Source: Bursaphelenchus xylophilus (Eukaryota; Nematoda; Chromadorea; Rhabditida; Aphelenchoididae). From it: a stretch of 64,000 nucleotides of DNA. Made by a program: the position numbers and the translations under genes. Below are positions 1 through 12,270 of the stretch, piece by piece (the stretch's first letter is position 1; every line of letters starts with the position of its first letter). The notes under the pieces were generated by a model. That model ran no database searches. It saw nothing but the letters and a program-made list of their open reading frames with translations, and had not been told where the DNA came from. Location: positions 2,418,001-2,482,000 of the forward strand of contig CAJFCV020000006.1 in NCBI GenBank assembly GCA_904066235.2, read 5' to 3'.

Positions 1-2904
1 GTAAGTCTTTCCTTGTAAATTTCCTTCAAATCGACTACTCTTTGATGTTATTACATCAGTGGGTATTTGTCAAAATTTTTTGACAAAATTTTTTTTCGAT
101 AAATACAGTAATCCGAAGAGGACAATAGAAGGATTATGGCAATCCTTCGTGGACAATACCATCTTTTGGGCGAGAATTTCTTTTGATTGCAATGTAAAGC
201 GGCTTTGACAAGAAGACAAAGGATTTTCTCACTTCCCAGATTTTTGATCTAAAAAAGGTCTATCGTGAAAAAAACGCCATTTTCAAGAAGCCCATAGGCC
301 GTAAAAATCGATGAAAATCTTGGCCAGCTGCGCGAAGAAGAAGCTAAATTTCCATGGCTTGAAAACCACTGCCGCCTACCGTGATCTGTGCCGCAAACAG
401 GGAGTCGTTACGAAGTTACAGTAGCCCGCAAATGCCTCTAATCTGTTTTCGAATACAAAGTCTTTGGCGCTGAGTAATAGCGGGTCGTAAATTCGAGATT
501 GCGAGTAGTTCGAAAGCATGAAATTCACATTCGAAATCCGCTTCCCGACGTTGGTGAGCCCCTTTCAACGGCTGATTGGAAGGGCGCCTAATCCGCTTAA
601 CACCCGCATCCTGACATCAGCCACGGCAACAGCGGGTTGCCGGAAATCGCACGAGAAAGAAGCTCGAAGATCGTTGCGAAATGCTCACGCAAACTAATAA
701 GGGAAGTAGCCGGAGTGCGACGCTCAGATGCTGATGAAACTTGGCTCAAAGTTGGATCAACTTTTTGCAATAAACATGTGAGATTTCTAGATAGCGCTTG
801 ACATAAATCACTGATATTTTTAGGTCGAAAATTGGCCAGATATGTGACAATTTTTTTGCGAATTTTTGCATGAATACTTTTATGCCTTTCTCTACCGTAG
901 AGTGTAATGTTTCCACAAAAAATCGATCCTTTCCAAGCGAAACTGCCAAAGATACAGCCCAAAAGTGGTTTTCTATAATATCTCGACTGCGCCTGCAGTA
1001 AATTGTTACTATTGTAGTTTAATAAAAAAAAAGATATATCAAATTTGGTATTAAATAAAATGAGAGATTCAGTGGATTCAGGGGAAAAAAGAATCTTCAA
1101 ATTTGGCCAAAACATAATGAAGTTATAGTCAATTCAAACTTGGCCATATAGACCGCACACCCTCTATCAATTCAGCATCGTCGTATATGGTTTAGATGCG
1201 CTACATCTCAGCTTCTAAATCGTATATAGAACATATCCCTTAATGGGTTTCACAGCTCACAGAAATTTGCACAAGTTGACGACCCAAAAATTTGCAAGAC
1301 TTATGGGACACTCTATGTAGTATCTACTATCTATCGCAAAAGGGTTTTGTTTCCACAAAAAAAAATCATTTTTTCTACACAAACCTAAGTTCATGAAAAC
1401 AACGTGTTTCCCTCGACCACTCTCCGTGTTTCGCCTACTCTCTTGGCCACAAAGATCGTTGAATATTTTGGCTGTCCCTGTAAAGCCTGAGCTAAAATTT
1501 TCAGGAATTGATAGGTGGTCGATCTCCGAAATGTGTGCAAAATTAAAAGAAAATCTGAGCGTCGCACATTTAGCGCTGCACTTGCAAAGCACACGCTAAA
1601 ATTTTTAAGAATTGATATTGAATCATCGCTCAATTATAATACTTTATCCCACTTTTCGACTCCTCAACACCCGCACAAACATTTCAATGCAAAGACGTTG
1701 CCTAAAGACGTTACGCTTCCCTCCATCAAATCACATTACATTACATATAAATAGACCTCGGATTCGCTGTAATCCACCCAAATATAGGCAAATTAATCCT
1801 GCATGTCATGATATGTAGCTGAAGTATGGGTCGGGCCACTGCTAATCCGAGATTGACGCAAACACGGTAAATTATACGAATGGTGACATTTTCAGATGAA
1901 TTCTTCGACTATTAAAAAGATTTGGGGAAATTTACCATGTATATTTGGACCATGTACTTTGTGGGCTAAAAGTTCTTGACAAGTTTTTTGCGCGACAGCG
2001 AAAAAACTTGTTTTATGGTGGGGTGTAAAATTCATGGTGCCAGGTATAGCCAACTTCCGGACAAAAAATCTCGGCTGTTTTTGCAAAGCGATACCTACAA
2101 ATCTAGCCCATCATTAAGGGCAATTTAATCTCAATTCTCGCCAAGTTTCACATAGAAATCTGAAGCAAATTTGACCCTTTGAAATTACAAATGTAAGACA
2201 GATAAATTCAAGACAAACCACTAAAGATTTCAAACTTCTTCACGAGCAATTTCGACCCATTTTTTACATTTTTTAGCTTGCAAGGGCGACACTGAAACTT
2301 TGCGATAATTTTCGTAAATTTTTGTTCGCCCTATATCTATATATACATATATCCATATATCAGGCATACATATTTATATCCACTATCAATCCACAAAGAA
2401 TGTTTTAGCTGGCGCTTTGCAGCGACAGCCGAGATATTCAACGATCTTTGCCGCGAATAAGGTGCGTAAAAAGTTTTTTGTGTTTGCCATAGCTTTGTCA
2501 ATTTCGTGCTGAAAAAAATGATTTTTTGTAGAAACATTAGATTCTACAGTAGAAATAGGCATAAAATTTTTCAAGCCAAAATTCGCAAAAAAAGTGCCAC
2601 ATTTTTTTGCCAACTTTGGGCCTAAAAATCTCGGTCGTTTCTACAAAACGCGAGCTAGAAATCTTGTATTTCTCATCAAAAATCACTCCAAATCCATCCG
2701 AAGTTTCATTTAGCATCTGAGCGTCGCACTTGGGGCTTACCCTATCAGCAATTTTTTATATAACTTTAGATAGACTGATATTCAAAATTCTTTGCGGATA
2801 TGCAAATTACCTTACAGTAGAACTACAAAATTTCTAACTTAGGGAGAAGTTTCATCAAAATCTTGAGAATTTCACTTGGAGCACGTCCTCTGTTAGTCAT
2901 CATA
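1..2904. other. Intergenic: mostly family C debris
   Basis: Positions 1-600 show no recognisable feature. From about 700 to 1600 there are family C blocks: GTGCGACGCTCAG (712), TCTACCGTAGAG (892), GAATATTTTGGCTG (1460), TCTGAGCGTCGCAC (1554). Another set lies at 2390-2740 (CCGAGATATTCAACGATCTT, TCTGAGCGTCGCACTTGGGG). 1600-2390 shows only a tRNA-free AT-rich stretch with a weak TTTGCAAAGCG trace. Confidence 0.6.
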
Positions 2905-3476
2905 TTAGTCTGTCGGGAAAATAATGAGCACCATGTCGCAGCGCTAGATATATCGCTGAAGTGAAAAGCAACTTCATCATGCTTAGACATGGCTGGGGGG
3001 CCGGGCCGGGCCGAAAATCGCGGCCCGGCCCGGGGGCCGGAAGGGGTCGGCCCGGCCCCAGCCCCCTTCAAATTTTCTCGGCCCGGCCCGGCCCCGGCCC
3101 CCAGGGGTACTACCCAAGTCCCCATTTTTTTTGTTATAACAATCGACAATAAATTTTTGAAACAACAAATTACCAACCATTTTCTAAAGTACTTCAAAAA
3201 GCCCAATCGGTTCTTGGCTCTGCGTTTTATTTTCATTGGCAACCCTAATTTTCGCTTTGAGACTGAGAATTTTAGTCATTGGGGGCCGATTGGGGGCCTG
3301 GCGGGGCCCCCCGGTCGGCCCGGCCCGGGGGCCGGAAGAGGTGGGCCCGGCCCCGGGGCCATTAAAACTCGTTCGGCCCGGCCCACTAGCCATGTCTAAT
3401 CATGCTGCGACACAATTCATTTTCTCGGCGCGACTTTCAATGCGACAGAGTGCTCATTATTTTCCCGACAGACTGA
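2905..3476. mobile_element. Family A MITE, split by the hAT-type element
   Basis: Left part 2905-2983 has AGTCTGTCGGGAAAATAATG; right part 3407-3476 ends CCCGACAGACTGA followed by TA. Removing the 415-bp insert and one 8-bp duplicate leaves a family-typical ~150-bp palindrome. Confidence 0.88.
2984..3398. mobile_element. Non-autonomous hAT-type element, very GC-rich
   Basis: Ends are inverted (TAGACATGGCT / AGCCATGTCTA), followed inward by GGGCCGGGCCG-type blocks on both sides. An exact 8-bp direct repeat ATCATGCT flanks it (2976-2983 and 3399-3406). Eight-base duplication plus TAG-type ends is the hAT hallmark. The 415-bp interior has an AT-rich centre and no transposase. It sits inside a family-A MITE. 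Confidence 0.9.
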
Positions 3477-4227
3477 TATCTTCCCCATTTCCCTACCGTA
3501 TCCCTAGATACGTCAGCAAAAGCGTGAGAGATCGCGGAAAGTCGCGGAGATTGCGGCGTCATAATCTTTGAAGCCCTGTCGCTCTTCTGGCCATTGTGAA
3601 TTGTAAAACCTAAATCCACTCGGATCCCTTTCCAGGAAGCCCCACTTGTTTTCGGAACATTTGCAGGGATTAGTAATCGAATTAATAAACTAATGAGCAG
3701 AAATTAATTATTCCGTCCGCCGCGTTTTGAAACGGATACTCGGAAAGAATGCGGCCCTCTGGCAATTAGCCGCCCGAAAATCCCTCGGAATGCCAGGTAT
3801 TTCGGGTTTAATTAGGGACATCGCGGTGGGCCGGTTCATGGTAATTCATCAATGAAGACGTCCACAGACGCGGATAATACAGATCTTTGATGGAATCTGA
3901 CGCAGTGGCCAAAAATACGATTTTTAGAATTTAAAAATTAATTAAACACATAATAATCATGCTTGAAATAGCACATAGCTTACTGTAATTTGGGGGAGAA
4001 ACAAAAATTTTATGTACATATACGAAAAATACCACAAAAAAATCACAAAAAACCACAGTAGACAGATAATGAAAGGCAAATTTCTTGAAGGAAAGAGCCT
4101 ACAACTTCTCCAAATTTCGACTACTTGATCTATACAGAATACATATTAATTTGTCAATTTTTATCTTGTGTTGTAATCAAACCCAAACTCTCTAGCTATC
4201 TTTAAAAGTAGAATTTAAAGGGCCAGC

Positions 4228-4453
4228 GCACGTCAAACTGAGGAGTCCGGTGACCGGAATAGACCCTTCGCTATCGTTTTTTACACTTCGTCTTGATTTC
4301 GCAGAGAAAGAGAGAAAAAAAACAGGCAAAAGCGTACTCTCTCGCCCCAAAAAATCCCCATTTCTTCCTCGACAAAACGTTTTTTCGCGTCTTTTTTTGG
4401 CAAATTGCCAATCAATTCACCGGACTGTCTTAGCTTATCTCAGTTTGACGTGC
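4228..4453. mobile_element. Family D MITE
   Basis: 226-bp palindrome with ends GCACGTCAAACTGAG and CTCAGTTTGACGTGC; interior GTACTCTCTCGCCCC and CCGGTGACCGGAATAGAC. Confidence 0.85.
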
Positions 4454-5734
4454 AGCGCAGCAAATTTTAAATTGCGCTGTTTACGATGTGGGAAACTAAA
4501 TTTCGACAAAGTTTTACACTGCTCCACGAAATGATAGACGCACCCTGTTTTTAGCGATTATCTTCCTTGTACTAAATGATATCGAATAATGTTCAACAGA
4601 TGAAATGTGACAAATTAAACGAGAAATCATGTCCCGCAGCAATTTTGGAAAAAAATTTTGTCTTGACTGAGATATGACAATTTTCGACTTTTTTGGGGTC
4701 CACAAAATGATAGACGCAATTAAGTAATTTTTTGTTTATTTAAAAGAATTTTGAGTCAACCTGCTGTTATTACACTTCCTCGTGTTCTCTGTAGTATTAG
4801 AAAGGTAATTACATTTATATCCGCCGTACTTCATCGACGGAGTGGCCTTATGAGCCATTTCCGACCTTTTCACACAAATGTTTCATGTCTATTTCTACCA
4901 TAGAGTGTAATCTCTCAACAAAAAATCAAGTTTTTCCGCACGAAACTGGCAAAGATATGGCCAAAAAGGTATTCTCTTTGACCGCTCTCCGCATTTTGCG
5001 TACTCTCTCGGCGGCGAAGATTGTTGAATATCTCGGCAGCGCTTGGAAAGTGCGAGCTAAAACTTCCAGCAATTGATATGTAGTCTATTCCAAACGTGTG
5101 TAAAAAATTTCAAAACAATCCGTACGTCGCAATTGGAGTACTTGGATGGCGAATTCAACATCAAAAAAGCTTCGCAACTCGCATAATAAGCCGAGTTCGC
5201 ATGAACGCTTAATCATATTTGACGCAAAAACAAGACCGTACCGTATTTCCAGGAGCCGGTGAGCGAAGCACCTTCAAATTCCGAGCTTAGCCAAGCTTTC
5301 CCCCGCCGCTGCATACGCCATCAAAGTTTGCGAAATGCGCTTAAAGAAGGTTCTCCTCCGCGGTTCGTAATGCCCTTTGGGCAGGCAACTTTGAAAAACA
5401 AAACGACAGTAACGCTCCGCCAACTGGAGAGACGTACGCCAATCCCTTAATAGTTTTGTTTGACACGAATTTCGAGGCTTCGAATTTTGTTGATAGTGCG
5501 AAGATTCGGGCAGTAATTCCCGAATTTAATATTCGAAGATGGGATTTGTCAGCGTTTGCGTTGCGAAACACCAGTTTTTTTGGCTAATAACATGGTGGGA
5601 GTTGCAAAATTTCAAATCCAAATGAGATGCTTTTGAAATTCGTCGCGCGTTGTGTAAGTTCCGATTTTAAAAAAATTTCACGCAATATGAACTTTAGATC
5701 CCCATCCACAATCTGTATCTTCGTTCCCGTATTA

Positions 5735-5832
5735 TCCGTTTGTCGGAAAAATAGTGCCCACTCTGTCACATCGCCGAAAATGAATTGTGTCGCTGAAAAA
5801 TCAATTTGTTTCTCTTCAGCGACGCTATCGGG
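5735..5832. mobile_element. Family A MITE fragment
   Basis: Left TCCGTTTGTCGGAAAAATAG and internal CTTCAGCGACGC; the right end is replaced by another palindrome. Confidence 0.65.
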
Positions 5833-5834
5833 TG

Positions 5835-6212
5835 GGGGGAGGTTTTCGATGGCGCTGATTTCGAAAATCATATCAATTTTTCCTGAATTTTACAATCTTG
5901 CTTAAGCAGTAGTGTCATTTTCGCTGTAAAGACGAAAAAAGCGTCATAAGTTTTCTTACAATATCATACAAGTTTGACCAAGTTTTTACCAATTAAAACA
6001 TTTATTTTAAAGAATTGAGGAAGATAGGCAAAAATTCAGAAGAGATGGATACAATTTTCAAAATCAGCACCACCGAAAACCCCTAAATCCATTACTCAAA
6101 AAAATTTTTTTTTAATTACTAATTAACATTACTGCTTAAGCAAAATCGTAAAATTAATAAAAAAAGGATACGATATTCGAAATCAGCGCCATCGAAAACC
6201 TCCTCCCCTCTC
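5835..6212. repeat. Inverted repeat
   Basis: GGGAGGTTTTCGATGGCGCT...CTTGCTTAAGCAGTA (5835-5915) recurs inverted at about 6126-6208. A third partial copy of the same arm lies near 6045-6085. Confidence 0.75.
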
Positions 6213-7242
6213 CGCACTCCTCTTTTCTTTTTTTTAGCGGACTTTTCCGCAGCGGACCTTTCCGTCCTTCGTATGTAGTTGCAGACACAAGCAAGATTTT
6301 TTTCGATTTTTACAAACGAGAGACTCTGTAAAATGAGGCGAGAGGACCGTAGAAACAAGCGGATTGAACTTATCAAAAAATATTTTTTTGAAAAAATATT
6401 GCGAGAAATATGATATATTGTAAGTTTTTTCCAGTTTCGAGCCGGTCGCATCTCAAGAATTTCGCCGAAAAGCTTTAAAAATTCTTTTTCAATCTGCACC
6501 CTTCCAATCCTCCCATGTAGAAATGTAAAACAAACACAGAGATTACTGTTCAAATATCCCCTCCAAATCCCCTACAAACCCCTCTTCTTTCGCCATCAGT
6601 GTAATAAAAGACAATACACCGTATTGAAACTCGCAAATTGAAGACATTTTCCAATCTTCTTATCGGTGCCAAATTTTGTAAACACACACTTTTGCGCTGA
6701 GCTCTTGCGATTTTAACTTTTACGCGGCTTTTTTTAGCCCTCAGGATTTTTAAAATTGCTGGTTGGGATTTTTTTTGGTGATCTATTGGGGCGATTCGAA
6801 AAGGATTTTAGTAAATTTAACTAACAAATAGTTGTGAAGTGCTGAAAAAAAATTTTACTATGTATGGGACAAAACTGTCTGACCGACGCTCCTCGTTTTG
6901 CGTGCTCTCTCTAAGACAAAAGCGTCTAATTCTGGACATCGTTTTTCTCTGACCGTCTCTGCAAATTTCCATAGTGTTTCGCCCCTAAAGGTCCTTGAAT
7001 ATCTCGGGTCTCTTCGCAAAGTGTGAGCTGAAAATTTCAACGATTAAAGGAACATAAAAGGTATTTTTAAACCGAAAATTTTATCGGCGTTATCAGGCAA
7101 TTTCGTGGCGGGACCCTCCATCCCCAATAGCTAATCGATGACCGATGAATACCTCGGCTCTCTCCACAAAGTTTTGGCTGAAAATTTCAGCAATGAATAA
7201 GTTGCCATCATAGATCAGCCACGCAGAATTCGAAAAGGTTGA

Positions 7243-7376
7243 CATCGTCGCACGGAAAATAATGTGCATTCTGGCGCATGGAAATCGCCGCCGAGATAAT
7301 GAATGTTGTCGCGGAAAAATCAAATTGCTTTCGACTTCAGCCGACATTTTGCTCATTATTTTTCGACAAACTGATA
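7243..7376. mobile_element. Family A MITE, diverged
   Basis: GGAAAATAATGTGCATTCTG at the left and GCTCATTATTTTTCGACAAA then CTGATA at the right; outer left bases are lost. Confidence 0.65.
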
Positions 7377-7808
7377 CGCCCCTAAACTTATACGTTTTCC
7401 TGGTGATGACGCAGCAACTTTAACTACTCTATGAGCCGCTGTGGAACGCTTATCCTCATTATGCACTTGCGAAATTAGAACAACCATTTGCATAGCAAAT
7501 TTGAACGCATATGGCGATAAAAGCCGCTGAACGTAAGAGCGGTAAAGGCCGTAAAAATGGAGTGTAGCAGTTCTGGCACAATCCTAATCTTAGCTTTACA
7601 ATAGAGATTTGACGATAAAAATGAAAGTGTTACGCTCTCTTATGCTCTCTCGGCCGCAAAGATTGTTGAATATCTCAGCTCTGTCTTCAAAGCGAGGGCT
7701 CAAATTCTTAGGAGTTTATATGCATATAGTGTATATTACGTGTTCAAAAATTCAAGAAATTCTGAGTTCTTCATCAGGTTCATTTTTGAGATTTTTGGGA
7801 CTTTTTTA

Positions 7809-7961
7809 TCAGTCTCTCCGGAAAATAATGAGAACTCTGTCGCATAAAAATCGCATCACCGCCGAGAAAATGAACTGTGCCACGGGAAAATCGATTTTTT
7901 TTGCCTCAGCAATGCGACCTTCGATGCGACACAGTGCTCATTATTTTTCGCGACAGACTGA
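7809..7961. mobile_element. Family A MITE, full length
   Basis: About 153 bp with inverted ends TCAGTCT...AGACTGA, flanked by TA on both sides. Inner arms carry the family's CTCTGTCGCA / TGCGACACAG blocks. Confidence 0.85.
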
Positions 7962-8391
7962 TAAAAACTCAAAATTTTCAATATTTTCTATTTCAAACGC
8001 CCCCATTTTTTTCCAATCTGCTTATTCCATTACGCACAAAATCCACGTCAAGAATCCGTATCAGATTTCCCATATTCCCCTCAACCGATTACCATAAGCG
8101 GCCAAAAAGCCGTGCGAAACCGCAAAAGCGGCTTTCCGCTACAGCACATTTGTCGCGCTCATCAAGCAATCGGGATTAAAAAGAAGGTGCTCGAAGACTT
8201 TTCCTGTGTTTTTACAAATTCTGGCGGATAAGGCGATTTGAAAAGGTGCTCGTTTGGCGCGTTGCATTACCGTGTATTGTTGTTCAGAAAAGCGATTTCG
8301 AAGCGGGGGATTTGTTGGGCATTTCGAAGGGAGTATTTATACAGTAACCTCTGTTTTCGCATGAAATTTTGGTACGCGGAAAGACGACGTG

Positions 8392-8617
8392 GCACGTCAA
8401 ACTGAGATAAGCTAAAACGGTCCGGTGAACGGATTGGCAATTCGCCAAAAAAGACGCGAAGAAACTTTTTGTCGGAGAAGAAATGGGGAATTTTTGGGGC
8501 GAGAGAGTACGTTTTTGTGTGTGTTTTTTCTCTCTTTCTCTGTGAAATCAAGACGAAGTGTAAAAAACCGATAGCGAAAAGTCTATTCCGGTCACCGGAC
8601 TCTTCAGTTTGACGTGC
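8392..8617. mobile_element. Family D MITE, opposite orientation
   Basis: Same ends GCACGTCAAACTGAG / CAGTTTGACGTGC, same 226-bp length, interior inverted compared with the 4.2-kb copy. Confidence 0.85.
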
Positions 8618-9309
8618 GTGGCGCTCAATGGAGGTAAGTTAATCGGTCCAACGATTAGCTTTTCTCAGTTGATCGCATGTGGAAGAAATGGGGATTTTTG
8701 CGTCGTGGAAGAAATGGGGATTTTTGGAGTCATCGGACCCCCCAGTTTTGTGTGGGGGTATGTGAAGGCCCTACAAGGCGAAATGCTTGAGATGCGACCC
8801 TCAGATTTCGACGAAATTTGGCACGAAATTTGATATTATTTTTTGCAAAACATAGTCCAAAATCCGTGTTTATATTTAGCCTAAATAAACGAGATTTCAA
8901 GATCTAAAGCAGCGCAGCTGACCAAAAATCCTGGAAAAAACGCAGAACTTTTAAAAAATGAGATTTTTCAATTGTCATCGGGAAGTTTATACTGCGGGGT
9001 GCCTTACAATACCGATATTTTCTGAAAGCCAGCTTCTTACTCTACTGTCATACCGAATTTCAGCCTTCTAGCACAAAGGGCAAGCGAGATGTGGAGAGAA
9101 AAAGTAAGCGCATTCCGAAAAAAATTGAAAAAGTTGCGGAGATCGGTTGTGCCTCAAAAGTGCAGAATGCCGTGCTCGGGTCTCTCCGCAAAGTTCTGGC
9201 TGAAAATTTCAGCGATTAATAAGTTGTCATGATAGATAACGCACGCAAGATTCGAAAAGATTTCCATCGTTCCACATTGAGCTATTCTTTTATTAACATA
9301 ACCCATATA

Positions 9310-9461
9310 TCAGTCTGTCGGGGAAATAATGAGCATTCTGTTGCATGGAAAATCGCTATGGTGAGGAAATGAATTGCGTCACGGTGAAATCAAACTGCTT
9401 TTCACTTCAGCGCTGTGATCGGCGTAGCGACATTTTGCTCATGGTTTTTCCGACAGGCTGA
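9310..9461. mobile_element. Family A MITE, full length
   Basis: Ends TCAGTCTGTCGG and CCGACAGGCTGA, flanked by TA; 152 bp; interior shares CTTTTCACTTCAGCG with other copies. Confidence 0.85.
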
Positions 9462-9930
9462 TATAACAAATTTTTTGGTTGCGTTTACTCTTCCCTCACT
9501 CATCAGTGCTTTCCACGTGATTACAGAGTAAATCCAACGCCTTTTTGTTATGTTTACGACTTCTCTTTCCCCCATTACATATTAATTCCCCGATTTCCGC
9601 GGGATTACAATAATTTCCCTGCAAATTTTGCAATTTTAAACATTTTCACCCCCTCAATTCGCATTGTGATAAGGTTAATCCGCGACGACCACAAGCGCCC
9701 CAATTCCAGTGGGATTAGAAATTGCGGTGAGGCAAAAGTTACAGCCGGGGATTAGACGGAATAAAGTGCGGTATAATTGTTTACAATCCCCGGCCCCATA
9801 ATCCCGACGCGTTTTTTTGTTCGGGGTTTGCAGCGAGCGGCTAATCCGAACCGGCGAAGGAAACGGTAATCAGTGTAGGCGCTGAAACAAATTTGACACT
9901 GTCAACAAGTCAAGTCGGGAGTATTTATTA

Positions 9931-10040
9931 TCAGTCTGTCGAGAAAGTAACGACCACTCTGTCGCAGCGGAAATCGCATCGCCATAGAAGAAATGAATTG
10001 TGTCGCGACTAAAAAAAACATTTTATTTTCCCGACAAACC
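9931..10040. mobile_element. Family A MITE, internally deleted
   Basis: Left TCAGTCTGTCGAGAAAGTAA preceded by TTA; the right arm is reduced to TTATTTTCCCGACAAACC. Confidence 0.68.
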
Positions 10041-10084
10041 GGGGCCAATGCGCGCTATCTGAAAGTTGAAAGTATGCTAAAATC

Positions 10085-10234
10085 ATAGGGCGCAGCTCGG
10101 AGAACTTAGTTCGCGTCTTGGACGCAGCTCGAAAACAAGCTGAAACTTAGCTCCGGCGAGCTGCGAAAGCTTGCTTTCCGAGCTGCCCTCGAGATGCGAG
10201 CTGCGCCCGTGCCAGTTTTCCGAGCTGCGCCCTA
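10085..10234. repeat. Family E palindrome rich in GCAGCTCG
   Basis: Ends TAGGGCGCAGCTCGG and CCGAGCTGCGCCCTA; about eight direct or inverted AGCTGCG/CGCAGCT units in 150 bp. The flanking CAGCAAACTTTTA on the right is shared with copy 2. Confidence 0.8.
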
Positions 10235-10827
10235 CCATTTTCAGCAAACTTTTAGATAGCGCATTGGCCCCCGGTTGCATCAGCCTGATGGCTAACAGAG
10301 AGGCTATTGTTTCCATGAAAGCTTATAGGAAAAGTACAACAAGCGCGACGCTCAGATTTTGATAAAACTTGGCACAAATTTAGAATAATTAAGGCATATA
10401 TGAGACTCTTAGCTTGCGTTTTGCAGAAACAACCGGGATTTTTAGACCGAAAGTTGGAGAAAGCAAAAATTTTTTTTGCGAATTTTGGCATCAAAAGTTG
10501 CATGCTTATTTCTACTGTAGAGAATAATGTTTCAACAAAAAATCAATTTTTTCCGCATGAAACTGACAAAGATACGGCCAAAAAATGTTTTCCTCTTTAA
10601 CCACTCTCCCCATTTAGTCTTCTTTCTCGGTTACAAAATCGCTGAACATCTCAGCTGCATTTATTGGCTTTAAAAGACACTGCTTTGCGAATTTTGACAT
10701 GAAAATCCTCGACTATTCATACTGTAGAGAGTAACGTTTCCACTGAAAATAATTTTTTTTTCCTAACGTCTCTGCCAAAGACAAAAAGTGTTTTTCTCTC
10801 TAACAGCTCTCCGCGTTTTGCGTACTC

Positions 10828-10950
10828 TCTGTCGCATCGAAGAACGCGTCGCTGAACTGAAAAGCAATTTGATTTTGCCGCGACGCAAGTCATTTTCTCG
10901 GCGGCGATGCGATTTTTTGATGCGACAGAGAGCTCATTATTTTCCCGACA
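10828..10950. mobile_element. Family A MITE right part joined to family C sequence
   Basis: Family-C text (CGTACTCTCT) passes directly into GTCGCATCGAAGAACGCG and ends GAGCTCATTATTTTCCCGAC. The junction shows an insertion or recombination between families. Confidence 0.6.
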
Positions 10951-12154
10951 TGTATTTTGGCCAAGTTTCGTCAAAAACTTGAGGACAACAGTTCGAGAAT
11001 TCTCCCTTCAAACCCCCGGGAAACCACCTTTAAACCCCACTTTTATGCAAATAAACGACAATTGTATTGTTGTGCTAATTGACGGCCAGTTCAAATCTTC
11101 TTATGGCCCGATGAGTGCCGAAATTTGTAAAAAACAGAGTGCTTTTCCAGGACCTTCTGTCAATGTGATTCGTTGGTTTCCGCGGTGAAACGTGCGGGCG
11201 CTCAAAGCCGTTTTAATATGTATTATTTTCATTTTATGGCACAGATTGCTCCCGTAGGCCGATGAAATTGCTTTCCAAATCTTCCCAAATCTTGTGAGAA
11301 GGGGAAGTGCAACGCTTAGACTTGTTTTAAACTTCCCACACTTATTTCGCATAGGACACATATCAATTCCTGAAATTTTTAGCTCGTGCTTTGCAGCCGA
11401 CATATTCAACGATCTCTGTGGCCGAGAAAGTAGGCTAAATGCGGAGAGCGGTGAGAGAAAAACATTTTTTGTGGAAGCATTACCCTCTACGGTAGAAATA
11501 GGCATGAAACTTTTCGTGCCAAAATTCGCAAAAAAAAATTTCTGTTTCTTTTTCCAACTTTCGATCTAAAAATCTCGGTTGTTTCTGCAAAGCGCGAGCT
11601 AGGATTCTCGCATATGTCTTAGAAAAAAACATTCTAAATTTGTGCCAAGTTTCATCAAAATCTGAGCCTCGCACTTGAAGTCCTTCCCTTCCAAAGCCGA
11701 ATTGTCATCATTCGCATTCACAAAGCTGTTTTCAACTTTTCCATTGCTTTATGACAAAAATTGTAGTCAAAAACTTGCTGTAAGCCGTCTATTGAGCTAT
11801 TAGCTTTTCAAAAAAAAATCAATCCGCTAGCCGTGCAAATCATATTGTCACCCGGTTCCTAGGCCGATTAAACAAATGCACATGCGGCTTTTCGGCAAAA
11901 ACTTTTCTTGTTTTCCGCACAAATTAACCAGCTTTCCGCCAGCTCTAAGGCGCTTTCGGACAGGCTTAATTTGCCAAATTCAAAGACTGCACTCCAATTA
12001 AGCTAAATACTGTTCACGCTAAGCTTCGAACTATCACCAAAGAGCTTTCCGTTTCGAAATCCAAGTCCAAAAGCGGCTCAACTTCGAGTCGTGACCTTTC
12101 GAACACAAGAGATTACTGTAATGTGTGGCTACTGTAATTTTATGGCAGTGGATT

Positions 12155-12270
12155 GTCGCAGACAAATCGCTTGTCTTCTCGCAGTCGCGCATCAAATTTC
12201 CAGCCCTCGCAAAGCAAAGATGGGCGATTCCAAGATGCGAAAAATCCACATTATTTTCCCGACAGACGGA
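12155..12270. mobile_element. Family A2 MITE, left end missing
   Basis: Only the right half is clear: GATGGGCGATTCCAAGATGC then ATTATTTTCCCGACAGACGGA and TA. Confidence 0.6.

Larger units (their letters stand above)
3480..7242. other. Intergenic between the first family A copies
   Basis: Apart from the listed D and A fragments and the 5.8-6.2-kb inverted repeat: 4550-4740 has a short repeated phrase (CACGAAATGATAGACGCA at ~4526 and CACAAAATGATAGACGCA at ~4701). 4880-5140 is a family C part (GACCGCTCTCCGCATTTTGC). 6850-7220 has diverged C blocks. 3600-4220 and 6560-6850 hold nothing I recognise. Confidence 0.55.

Noticed and set aside
200..470. Possible decayed transposase near the left edge
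   Set aside because: Some frames hint at a charged helix, but stops are frequent and no family block could be identified.
3184..3399. Open frames rich in Gly, Pro and Ala at 2.8-3.4 kb
   Set aside because: They are produced by the GC-rich blocks of the hAT-type element and run in several frames on both strands.
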